A stretch of DNA of 64,000 nucleotides from Thalassobius vesicularis. Its GTDB lineage: Bacteria > Pseudomonadota > Alphaproteobacteria > Rhodobacterales > Rhodobacteraceae. Location: positions 186,001-250,000 of the forward strand of contig NZ_SSMD01000004.1 in NCBI RefSeq assembly GCF_004799325.1. The letters run 5' to 3'. The notes below the pieces were generated by a model. That model searched no databases and was not told the DNA's origin. It saw only the letters and a program-made list of their open reading frames with translations. Position numbers and translations under genes: made by a program. Positions 57,602 to 64,000 of this stretch are shown here, in pieces. Position 1 is the stretch's first letter; every line of letters starts with the position of its first letter.

Positions 57602-58132
57602 ATGACGATCTATTCTCTGGGTGCGGCAGCGCCCTCTTTGACTGCGTCCGGTGACTACTGGATCGCGCCCGGGGCCCATGTCATTGGCGATGTCCGCCTT
57701 GGCCCGGACGTCGGCATCTGGTTTTGCGCCGTGCTGCGTGGCGATAATGAGCCCATGACCATCGGCGCCAGAACGAACATTCAGGAACACGCGATGCTGC
57801 ATTCCGACCCTGGCTATCCGTTGACGATCGGAGAGGACGTTACCATCGGCCACAGGGCAATCGTTCATGGATGCTCGATTGGCGACGGCACGCTGGTCGG
57901 GATGGGGGCGGTGATCCTGAACGGTGCCAAGATCGGCAAGAACTGCCTGATCGGGGCGGGGGCGCTGGTGACCGAGGGCAAGGACATTCTGGACGGATCA
58001 CTGGTGGTCGGAAGCCCGGCCAAGGTCCTGCGCGCGCTCGATGAAACCGCGATTGCAGGCTTGGGCGCATCGGCGCGGTCCTATGTCGATAACTGGAAAC
58101 GCTTTGCGCGGGATCTAAGCGCCGAAGCCTGA
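57602..58132 (+). CDS. Gamma-class carbonic anhydrase family protein
   Basis: 176-residue left-handed beta-helix protein with hexapeptide repeats. The three zinc His of the gamma-CA family are present at about 67 (HSDPGY), 84 (IGHRAIVHG) and 89. Relatives include YrdA, PaaY and CaiE; PaaY-type proteins act as thioesterases or repair factors in CoA pathways, which would fit this operon. Catalysis of CO2 hydration is not assured. ATG 57602 follows AGGAGACC. It is the last gene of the operon and converges with the MATE gene 17 bases away. Confidence 0.9.
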   Translation: MTIYSLGAAAPSLTASGDYWIAPGAHVIGDVRLGPDVGIWFCAVLRGDNEPMTIGARTNIQEHAMLHSDPGYPLTIGEDVTIGHRAIVHGCSIGDGTLVGMGAVILNGAKIGKNCLIGAGALVTEGKDILDGSLVVGSPAKVLRALDETAIAGLGASARSYVDNWKRFARDLSAEA

Positions 58133-58149
58133 CGGCTTGGGTTGCGCCA

Positions 58150-59508
58150 TCAGCGCCACTTGGTCAGCAGGATGCTGGCGACGATGAAGATGCCGTAGCT
58201 CACCATGCCGCCCGCGATAGCCACGAACACGGCGGTCACGCCCAGATCGGTGGTGCCGCTCAGGTAGATCGCGCCTCCGAAGGCGACGCTGATGCGAACG
58301 ACGCCGCCCAGGAACGGCCAGAGCATCCGGCCCGCGCCCTGGCTGGCAAAGTACATCGCCAGACCGATGGCGAAAAAGCTGTAGAACGGCGCGACGACGC
58401 GGAAATAGCTGCGCCCGGCGGCCAGGGGTCCGGACTCGCTCGGGGACAGGAACAGCCCCAGCCACAGGTCGGGTGCAATGGCGACGACCAACCCGATCAG
58501 CCCGACGATGAGGGCAGCGGCGACAGAGCCTGTCCAGGCGATCTGCAAGGCACGGCGTTTCTGGTGCGCGCCGATATTGGCGCCGACCATAGCGGTCATG
58601 GCCGCTCCGATCCCGAAGACGATGGGGATCAGCAGGAATTCCAACCGCGCGCCCAGACCGTAGCCCGCCAGCGCCTCTTTGCCATGGCGACCGACGGCAC
58701 CAACCATCAGGACGATGGTCAGCACGGTCAGGGCCGAGTTGGCCGAGGCGATCAGGCCGACCTTCAGGATTTCGTTGAACATGTCCGCTTGCAGGCGGGT
58801 GCCGCTCAGGGTCAGCCCGGCGCGACCCGTCAGCACATAGACGAGCGCCACCATCCCGCCAAGCGCGTGCGCGGCGACGGTTCCCAGCGCAAGGCCCGCC
58901 ATGCCAAGGGCGGGCAGGCCCAGCCATCCCAGCGCAAAGGTACCCGCCAGCGGGATCGACACCAGCGACACGAACAGCAGTGTCAGAGAGGCGAACATCA
59001 TCCCGCCGGTGCCGCGAATGACGCTGAGGGTGGCGTGGCACAGCCAGATCGTGATGCAGCCGGGAAAGAAAAGCGCGGCATAGCTAAGCGCGGCTTCGGC
59101 AGGTTGGCCCGCGCCACCCAGCAGCTCGAACACGGGTCTGCCGAGGCCGGCCATCAGGGCGGCAGAGAGGAGCGCCGAGACAACCGCGATGGCCAGCCCG
59201 GCCAGGGCGACGTTGCCCGCCCGCTCGGGCGAGCCCGCGCCAAGCGCCCGGGCCACGGCCGAGGAGATCGCCCCGCCCATCGCACCCGCGGACAACATCT
59301 GCGTCAGCATGACCAGCGGAAACACCAACGCCAGCCCGGCCAGCGAGTCGACGCCCAGGCGGCTGGCAAAGATGCCCTCGGAAATGCTCATCAACGCCTG
59401 CACGATCATCGCCAGCACGTTGGGCGCGGCCAGACGGGCCAGCGTGGGGCCGATCGGCCCCTCTAGCATGGCGCGGGTGCGCGCGGCCCGTGCAGCGGCG
59501 GCGCTCAT
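58150..59508 (-). CDS. MATE family efflux transporter
   Basis: 452-residue MATE (DinF/NorM-type) exporter with about twelve membrane helices. Features are the N-terminal GPIGPTLARLAAPNVLAMIVQ, LGVDSLAGLALVFPLVML, and in the second half GYGLGARLEFLLIPIVFGIGAAM and VGANIGAHQKRRA, the repeat of the MATE core. Probably drives drug or metabolite efflux using Na or H gradients. ATG 59508 overlaps the thioesterase stop (ATGA). Expected to be regulated with the thioesterase by the divergent HxlR protein. Confidence 0.9.
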   Translation of the reverse strand: MSAAAARAARTRAMLEGPIGPTLARLAAPNVLAMIVQALMSISEGIFASRLGVDSLAGLALVFPLVMLTQMLSAGAMGGAISSAVARALGAGSPERAGNVALAGLAIAVVSALLSAALMAGLGRPVFELLGGAGQPAEAALSYAALFFPGCITIWLCHATLSVIRGTGGMMFASLTLLFVSLVSIPLAGTFALGWLGLPALGMAGLALGTVAAHALGGMVALVYVLTGRAGLTLSGTRLQADMFNEILKVGLIASANSALTVLTIVLMVGAVGRHGKEALAGYGLGARLEFLLIPIVFGIGAAMTAMVGANIGAHQKRRALQIAWTGSVAAALIVGLIGLVVAIAPDLWLGLFLSPSESGPLAAGRSYFRVVAPFYSFFAIGLAMYFASQGAGRMLWPFLGGVVRISVAFGGAIYLSGTTDLGVTAVFVAIAGGMVSYGIFIVASILLTKWR

Positions 59509-60023
59509 TTGGCCGACTGCGCTTCGGTCAGGGGGAACAGGAAGCAGGTGGTCGAGCCGTGGGCGTAAAGCTTGCCGTCCTCGACCCCGATCAGCCGCCC
59601 TTCGGAGGTGGCCATGCGTCGACCGCGGTGGATCACCGTGCCTTCGGCGCGCATCAGGCCGATGTCGGGGCGGATGGCGCGGGTGTAGTTGATTTTCAGC
59701 TCGGCGGTGGTGAAGCCCCAGCCGGGCTCCAGCGTGGTGTGCACGGAAATGCCCAGGGCCGAGTCCAGCACTGTCGCCGCAAAGCCGCCGTGGACGGTGC
59801 CCATCGGGTTCAGCAGGAAATCTCCGGGCTGGCATTCGAAGGTGACCTTGCCGTACTCCAACTGCTTGGCTGCCGACATGCCGATGGTCGCCGCGATCGA
59901 AGGCTGCGCACCGATCTCACCCGCCGCCAGCGCCTTCATGTAGTCCAGACCGTTCATCCGCATCGCTGCCGTCGGATCGAAGGTGGCGGGCGCGTAGTCG
60001 TAGCTGCGGGTCATCATGGTCAT
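59505..60023 (-). CDS. PaaI family thioesterase
   Basis: 172-residue hotdog-fold thioesterase of the PaaI/YbgC-like type. The GTVHGGFAATVLDSALG motif carries the catalytic Asp and the conserved HGG. It probably hydrolyses an aryl- or acyl-CoA. ATG 60023 follows AAGGAAA; the open frame extends far upstream only by chance. It forms a two-gene operon with the MATE exporter, and its promoter region carries two tandem palindromes. Confidence 0.88.
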   Translation of the reverse strand: MTMMTRSYDYAPATFDPTAAMRMNGLDYMKALAAGEIGAQPSIAATIGMSAAKQLEYGKVTFECQPGDFLLNPMGTVHGGFAATVLDSALGISVHTTLEPGWGFTTAELKINYTRAIRPDIGLMRAEGTVIHRGRRMATSEGRLIGVEDGKLYAHGSTTCFLFPLTEAQSAK

Positions 60024-60042
60024 GGGGTTTCCTTTTTCGTAA

Positions 60043-60087
60043 GTTCCAAAAAGGAACGCACTTGTTTGATAAGTTCCCTTTTGGAAC
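60043..60087. promoter_or_regulatory. Two tandem operators between thioesterase and HxlR genes
   Basis: GTTCCAAAAAGGAAC (60043-60057) and GTTCCCTTTTGGAAC (60073-60087) are perfect GTTCC-N5-GGAAC palindromes whose starts are exactly 30 bases apart, about three helical turns. They occupy the divergent region of the thioesterase-MATE operon and the HxlR gene. Best explained as binding sites for the HxlR dimer, giving autoregulation and control of the efflux operon. Confidence 0.75.
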
Positions 60088-60113
60088 CTGTCAACTTGCG
60101 ATATGGTCAGCGC

Positions 60114-60557
60114 ATGAAATGGGACGAGCTGAGAGAAGAAGACTGCCCCGTCGCCCGCGGCTTGTCCGTGATTGGCGACCGTTGGACGATGCTTGTCTTG
60201 CGTGATTGCTTTCTCGGCATCCGCCGGTTCGAAGAAATGCAGGCCCGTCTGGGTATCACGCGGCACGTTCTGGCGGATCGGCTGCGCAAGCTGGAAGCCG
60301 ATGGAGTGCTTCGCCGCGATCAGTACCAGGAGCGTCCTGCGCGATTCGAATATCGGCTGACGGAAAAGGGTAAGGCGCTGTATCCGGTGCTGGTTTCCTT
60401 GGTGGCATGGGCCGATCAGCACGTCCCCGCGCGTGAACAATCCGGCATCACCCTGCTGTCGCGCGACACCGGAGAGCCGTTGGAGCCGACGCTGACCGAC
60501 GCGAAAACCGGGCAGAAGATCACGCATTTGACTGTGACGGCGCGCTCGAACCGCTGA
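60114..60557 (+). CDS. HxlR family transcriptional regulator
   Basis: 147-residue winged-helix regulator of the HxlR/MarR-like type. It opens with EEDCPVARGLSVIGDRWTMLVLRDCFLGIRRFEE (split over residues about 7-41), where CPVARGLSVIGDRW is diagnostic, including the Cys that senses electrophiles or thiol reagents in several HxlR proteins. ITRHVLADRLRKLEADGVL is the recognition region. A C-terminal extension of about 40 residues is present. Divergent from the thioesterase gene, with two palindromes between. ATG 60114 chosen on the family start. Confidence 0.9.
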   Translation: MKWDELREEDCPVARGLSVIGDRWTMLVLRDCFLGIRRFEEMQARLGITRHVLADRLRKLEADGVLRRDQYQERPARFEYRLTEKGKALYPVLVSLVAWADQHVPAREQSGITLLSRDTGEPLEPTLTDAKTGQKITHLTVTARSNR

Positions 60558-60613
60558 AATCCCGACAGGATGGGCTGTGTGGTGGTGGGTTTTGGCGTTG
60601 CTGTGTCCAGAAA

Positions 60614-60637
60614 ATACAAATTGAATACAATTGGTAT
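60614..60637. promoter_or_regulatory. Palindromic operator upstream of the GntR gene
   Basis: A 24-base near-palindrome runs from ATAC to GTAT, with the inner core AATTGAATACAATT (60619-60632) containing ATTG-AATA-CAAT. Such symmetric AT-rich sites suit FCD-type GntR regulators. It lies 56 bases before the GntR start and likely mediates autoregulation of the whole operon. Confidence 0.65.
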
Positions 60638-60692
60638 ATTTGCTAGGGTCACGCAACTTCCCCACTCCGATTCCATCTGAAAGGAGGGTGCA

Positions 60693-61397
60693 ATGGCCGC
60701 CAAAGACCGCAAGACCGCGCTGATTGACCATCTGAAACACGCCATCCTGACGCTGGAGCTGGAGCCGGGCTCGGACCTGGACGAGGTCGCGCTGGGTGAG
60801 GCGTTCGAGCTGTCGCGCACCCCGGTGCGCGAGGTGTTCCGCCAGCTGGACGGGCTGGGATTTGTTGAATTGCGTGACAATCGCGGCGCACGGGTGGCGG
60901 CGCTGTCGCACACGACTTTGCGCGATTTCTTTCTGGCTGCACCGATGATCTATGCCGCGATCCTGCGGCTGGCCGCGCGCAATGCCCGCCCGGCCCAGAT
61001 CGAGGCGCTGAAGGCTGCACAGGCGCAGTTCCGCGAGGCGTTGCGCACCGGCGTTGCCGCCGAACGGGCGCTGGCCAACAACCGCTTTCACGAGATCACC
61101 GGAGAGATGGCGGGCAACATCTACCTGCTGCCCTCGTTCCAGCGGCTACTGATCGACCATGCCCGCATCGGCATGAGCTTTTACCGGCCGCGCACCAGCC
61201 AGATGGTGCAGAACCTGGACACGGCGCGGCACCACCACGACCTGATCATCGCCGCCATCGAGGTCGGTGACGAAGACCGCGCCGCCGAGCTGGCCGAGGA
61301 TCACTGGGCGCTGTCGCGCGACCAGATCGAGCTGTTCGTGATGCCTGCAGCACTTGATGCGCCGTTGGGCGAAATCACCCGCAAGACATCTGCATGA
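60693..61397 (+). CDS. GntR family (FCD domain) transcriptional regulator
   Basis: 234-residue regulator with an N-terminal winged HTH (about 5-70; GEAFELSRTPVREVFRQLDGLGFVELRDNRGARV in segments) and a C-terminal all-helical FCD effector domain with metal-ligand His in NNRFHEITG and ARHHHDLIIAAIE. ATG 60693 follows AAAGGAGGG. It overlaps the DapA-like gene by ATGA, so it leads the catabolic operon it presumably represses until an acid ligand binds. Confidence 0.92.
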   Translation: MAAKDRKTALIDHLKHAILTLELEPGSDLDEVALGEAFELSRTPVREVFRQLDGLGFVELRDNRGARVAALSHTTLRDFFLAAPMIYAAILRLAARNARPAQIEALKAAQAQFREALRTGVAAERALANNRFHEITGEMAGNIYLLPSFQRLLIDHARIGMSFYRPRTSQMVQNLDTARHHHDLIIAAIEVGDEDRAAELAEDHWALSRDQIELFVMPAALDAPLGEITRKTSA

Positions 61398-62323
61398 GGG
61401 ACCACATGACCCCGATCTTTCAATTCCAGGGGATCTATACCCCCGTTGTCACCCCCTTTCACGCCGATGGCTCGGTGCATTGGGACGCGTTGGCCGATGT
61501 GGTCGAATACCTGGTTGCGCATGGCGTGCATGGGCTGATCTCGGGCGGGTCCACCGGCGAGAATTATGCCCAGACGGTGGCCGAGCGGCTGGAGATCGCG
61601 CGTTTCACCCACGACCGCCTGAACGGGCGGTTGCCTTTTGTCGTGGGGACGGGGGCGATGCTGACCAGCGACTCGATCGCGCTGGCCAGTGGCGCGCGTC
61701 AGATGGGGGCGGATGCGATCCTGCTGGCTAGCCCGCCCTATGCGGTGCCGACCGATCAGGAAAACGCGCTGAACGCGCTGGCCATCGATAAGGCGGCTGA
61801 CCTGCCGATCATGCTCTACAACTACCCGCACCGCACCGGCACCATGATGGGAGAGGAGTTTCTGGACCGCGTTGGACGCAGCCGGAATTTCTGCGGGATC
61901 AAGGAAAGCTCGGGCGATATCAACCGGGTGCACCTGCTGGCGCGGGACTATCCGCATATCCAGCTGGGTTGCGGCATGGACGATCAGGCGCTGGAGTTCT
62001 TTGCCTGGGGCGCGCCGTTCTGGGTGTGTGGTGGCTCGAACTTCCTGCCGGCGGAACATGTCGCGCTGTACGAGGCCTGCGTGCTGCAAGGCGATTTCGC
62101 CAAGGGTCGCCGGATCATGAGTGCGATGATGCCGCTGATGCGGGTGCTGGAGCAGGGCGGCAAGTTCATCCAGACGATCAAGCACGGCGTCACCATGAAC
62201 GGGATCGACACCGGCCCTATGCGCGCGCCGCTGCGCGGGCTGAACAAGGACGACAAGCGCCAGCTGGAACAGGTGGTGCGCGTACTGAAATCGACGATTG
62301 CCAACATCCGGGCGGAGGGCTGA
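61394..62323 (+). CDS. DapA/NanA family aldolase or dehydratase
   Basis: 309-residue TIM-barrel class I enzyme of the dihydrodipicolinate synthase/N-acetylneuraminate lyase family. Schiff-base Lys is about 170 (CGIKESSGD), catalytic Tyr about 144 (LYNYPHRTG), and the carboxylate-binding loop is GGSTGEN at 51-57. In an operon with an aldehyde dehydrogenase and a flavin amine oxidase it is a catabolic enzyme, for example a pyrroline-hydroxycarboxylate deaminase or ketodeoxy-sugar-acid dehydratase, not lysine biosynthesis. ATG 61394 overlaps the regulator; ATG 61406 is an alternative. Confidence 0.87.
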   Translation: MRDHMTPIFQFQGIYTPVVTPFHADGSVHWDALADVVEYLVAHGVHGLISGGSTGENYAQTVAERLEIARFTHDRLNGRLPFVVGTGAMLTSDSIALASGARQMGADAILLASPPYAVPTDQENALNALAIDKAADLPIMLYNYPHRTGTMMGEEFLDRVGRSRNFCGIKESSGDINRVHLLARDYPHIQLGCGMDDQALEFFAWGAPFWVCGGSNFLPAEHVALYEACVLQGDFAKGRRIMSAMMPLMRVLEQGGKFIQTIKHGVTMNGIDTGPMRAPLRGLNKDDKRQLEQVVRVLKSTIANIRAEG

Positions 62324-62326
62324 GCC

Positions 62327-63823
62327 ATGACCTTGCTGACGAAAGACGAATACACGGCCATCGCCGCCGGGCTGGACCTGCCGACCGGGGCGTTCATCGA
62401 CGGGATGTCCCGGCCTGCGGCCTCGGGGAAAACCTTTGCCAGCGTGAACCCGGCGACGGGCGCGCATCTGGCCGACATTGCGGCCTGCGATGCAACGGAC
62501 GTGGATTTCGCCGTGCAAAAGGCGCGTGAGGCGTTCGACGATGGTCGCTGGTCGCGCCTGCATCCGGCGGAGCGTAAGGACGTGCTGATCCGGCTGGCCA
62601 AGTTGATGACCCGCAATGCGCGTGAACTCGCGGTGATGGAGAGCATCGACAGCGGCAAAACGATCTATGACTGCGAGACGGTGGATATCCCCGAAACCAT
62701 CCACGTCCTGAAATGGCATGCCGAGCTTATCGACAAGATCTACGATCAGGTCTCGCCTGCCTCCGACGACCATATCGCGATGGTGGTGCGCGAACCCGTG
62801 GGTGTGGTGGGGCTGGTGCTGCCGTGGAACTTCCCCTTGCTGATGCTGGCGTGGAAGATCGGGCCGGCGCTGGCGGCGGGCTGCTCGGTCGTGGTGAAAC
62901 CTGCGGCTGAGACGACCCTGACCACCCTGCGCATGGCCGAGTTGGCCATCGAGGCGGGCCTGCCGCGTGGTGTGTTCAACGTGGTCCCCGGTGGTGGTGC
63001 CGAAGTGGGCGAACCGCTGGGCCGTCACATGGATGTGGACGCGGTCTCCTTCACCGGCTCGACCGTGACGGGCAAGCGGTTCCTGTCCTACTCCGCCGAA
63101 TCCAACGCCAAGGAAGTCGTGCTGGAGATGGGCGGCAAGAACCCCGCCATCGTGATGGACGATGCCGAAAATCTGGACCGCGTGGCGCAGCATGTCGTCA
63201 ACGGGGCGTTCTGGAATATGGGCGAGAACTGCTCGGCCTCGTCCCGGCTGATCGTGCATAAATCGGTCAAGGCCGAGTTGCTGACCCGGATCGCGCACCA
63301 CGCCAAACAGTGGAACGTGGGCGACCCGCTGGACCCGGAAACCCGGATGGGCGCGCTGGTATCCAAGGCGCATTTCGCAAAGGTTTGCAGCTATCTGGAG
63401 CAGGCCGAGAACATCGTTCTGGGCGGCAAGGCAGCGGACGGGTTCGTCGAGGCGACGGTGGTCGAAGTGTCGGGCAATGACGTGGCGCTGGCGCGCGAGG
63501 AAATCTTTGGCCCGGTGCTGAGCGTGATCGAGGTCGCCAGTTTCGACGAGGCGATCGCGGTAGCCAATGATACCGAATATGGGCTGTGCGCCTCGATCTT
63601 CACGGCAAACGTCAAACGGGCGATCCGCGGCGCGCGGGCGTTGCGGGCAGGCACCGTGACCGTCAACAGCTTTGGCGAGGGCGACATCACCACACCGTTC
63701 GGCGGCTGGAAGCAGTCCGGCTTTGGCGGGCGCGACAATGGCATTCATGCGCATGACCAGTACACCCAGCTGAAAACCATCTGGATCGACCTGGCTGACG
63801 ACACGGACGAGGCCGTGGATTGA
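62327..63823 (+). CDS. NAD(P)-dependent aldehyde dehydrogenase (PuuC-like)
   Basis: 498-residue aldehyde dehydrogenase. Catalytic Cys is residue 302 (GENCSASSR) and general-base Glu about 267 (LEMGGKNP); the oxyanion Asn is in LPWNFPLLM. The N-terminal 45 residues and overall pattern resemble gamma-glutamyl-gamma-aminobutyraldehyde dehydrogenase PuuC and related aldehyde dehydrogenases. In context it probably oxidises a semialdehyde formed by the DapA-like enzyme or the flavin oxidase. It starts 3 bases after the DapA-like gene and overlaps the next by TTGA. Confidence 0.93.
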   Translation: MTLLTKDEYTAIAAGLDLPTGAFIDGMSRPAASGKTFASVNPATGAHLADIAACDATDVDFAVQKAREAFDDGRWSRLHPAERKDVLIRLAKLMTRNARELAVMESIDSGKTIYDCETVDIPETIHVLKWHAELIDKIYDQVSPASDDHIAMVVREPVGVVGLVLPWNFPLLMLAWKIGPALAAGCSVVVKPAAETTLTTLRMAELAIEAGLPRGVFNVVPGGGAEVGEPLGRHMDVDAVSFTGSTVTGKRFLSYSAESNAKEVVLEMGGKNPAIVMDDAENLDRVAQHVVNGAFWNMGENCSASSRLIVHKSVKAELLTRIAHHAKQWNVGDPLDPETRMGALVSKAHFAKVCSYLEQAENIVLGGKAADGFVEATVVEVSGNDVALAREEIFGPVLSVIEVASFDEAIAVANDTEYGLCASIFTANVKRAIRGARALRAGTVTVNSFGEGDITTPFGGWKQSGFGGRDNGIHAHDQYTQLKTIWIDLADDTDEAVD

Positions 63824-64000
63824 GCCTCTATCGCGCCACGCATCTGCCTCTGCACCGGGGCCCAGCGGGGTGGAGCGCGATCCTGCCTGCCCGTCCCGCT
63901 GGGCCGGCGTTGGAGGCGGACCGGACCGCCGACTTCACCATCATAGGCGGCGGCTTCGCCGGGCTGGCGGCGGCGCGGCGGCTGACGCAACTGGCCCCCG
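63820..64000 (+). CDS. FAD-dependent oxidoreductase (DAO type), partial
   Basis: 5' part only, cut by the right edge of the window after 60 codons. It starts at TTG 63820, overlapping the aldehyde dehydrogenase stop (TTGA). The residues read SLYRATHLPLHRGPAGWSAI and, further on, DFTIIGGGFAGLAAARRLTQLAP, with the FAD-binding GGGFAGLAAA. The layout, with a 40-residue lead before the dinucleotide motif, resembles gamma-glutamylputrescine oxidase PuuB and glycine-oxidase-like amine oxidases. Confidence 0.8.
   Translation, partial: MSLYRATHLPLHRGPAGWSAILPARPAGPALEADRTADFTIIGGGFAGLAAARRLTQLAP

Noticed and set aside
61301-63754. Minus-strand 817-codon frame over the DapA-like and aldehyde dehydrogenase genes
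   Set aside because: Antisense of two genes with complete catalytic residues; content is His/Arg/Gln-rich noise.

Overview
The window reads as chromosomal DNA of a GC-rich alphaproteobacterium of the Rhodobacteraceae (Roseobacter type). The basis is inference from gene content: MbfA, family-restricted small proteins, TRAP and TTT uptake systems, several AEC carriers, and a ure cluster divergent from urtABCDE. Genes are densely packed and many overlap by 4 bases (ATGA, GTGA, TTGA). I see no prophage, intact insertion sequence, CRISPR array or rRNA.

Bases 1-19850 are mostly core and housekeeping: the iron exporter MbfA behind an Irr-type box; an AEC carrier; a coupled five-gene operon starting with S-formylglutathione hydrolase; an MFS carrier facing zapE; folC-accD; two tandem CPBP proteases; a lipoprotein; several small family-specific proteins; 2,4-dienoyl-CoA reductase; another AEC carrier and a LysR regulator. 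Two pairs of a dispersed GC-rich repeat lie at 1047-1290 and 8527-8668.

Bases 19858-26554 (minus) carry a predicted peptide-ligase/transglutaminase cluster: small transglutaminase, circularly permuted ATP-grasp plus alpha-E protein, and a 1135-residue transglutaminase-DUF2126 protein. Bases 26685-32377 (minus) are the urease operon ureDA-orf-BCEFG, interrupted between ureB and ureC by a 547-base AT-richer insert holding a possible 28-residue membrane peptide. Divergent from it, urtABCDE (32746-38720) encodes the urea ABC importer. Together these two units take up urea and hydrolyse it to ammonia.

A tRNA-Met with a clear promoter follows at 38812-38888. After it comes a truncated exported-protein start, then an accessory catabolic region. 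Bases 39388-45306 (minus) hold tctCBA-aroE-quiC, which can import a carboxylate and convert shikimate-type acids to protocatechuate. Its LysR gene (45437-46345) is divergent from a flavoprotein/TIM-barrel/AEC operon (46458-49913). Both operons carry nearly the same palindrome, each exactly 21 bases before a shared TTGACGTTA. A second LysR faces an operon (50942-58132) of CoA-transferase, HMG-CoA-lyase-like protein, DctPQM TRAP importer, ThDP enzyme and gamma-carbonic-anhydrase-like protein. The window ends with a MATE exporter and thioesterase divergent from an HxlR regulator with two tandem operators, and a GntR-DapA-aldehyde dehydrogenase-flavin oxidase operon cut by the right edge.
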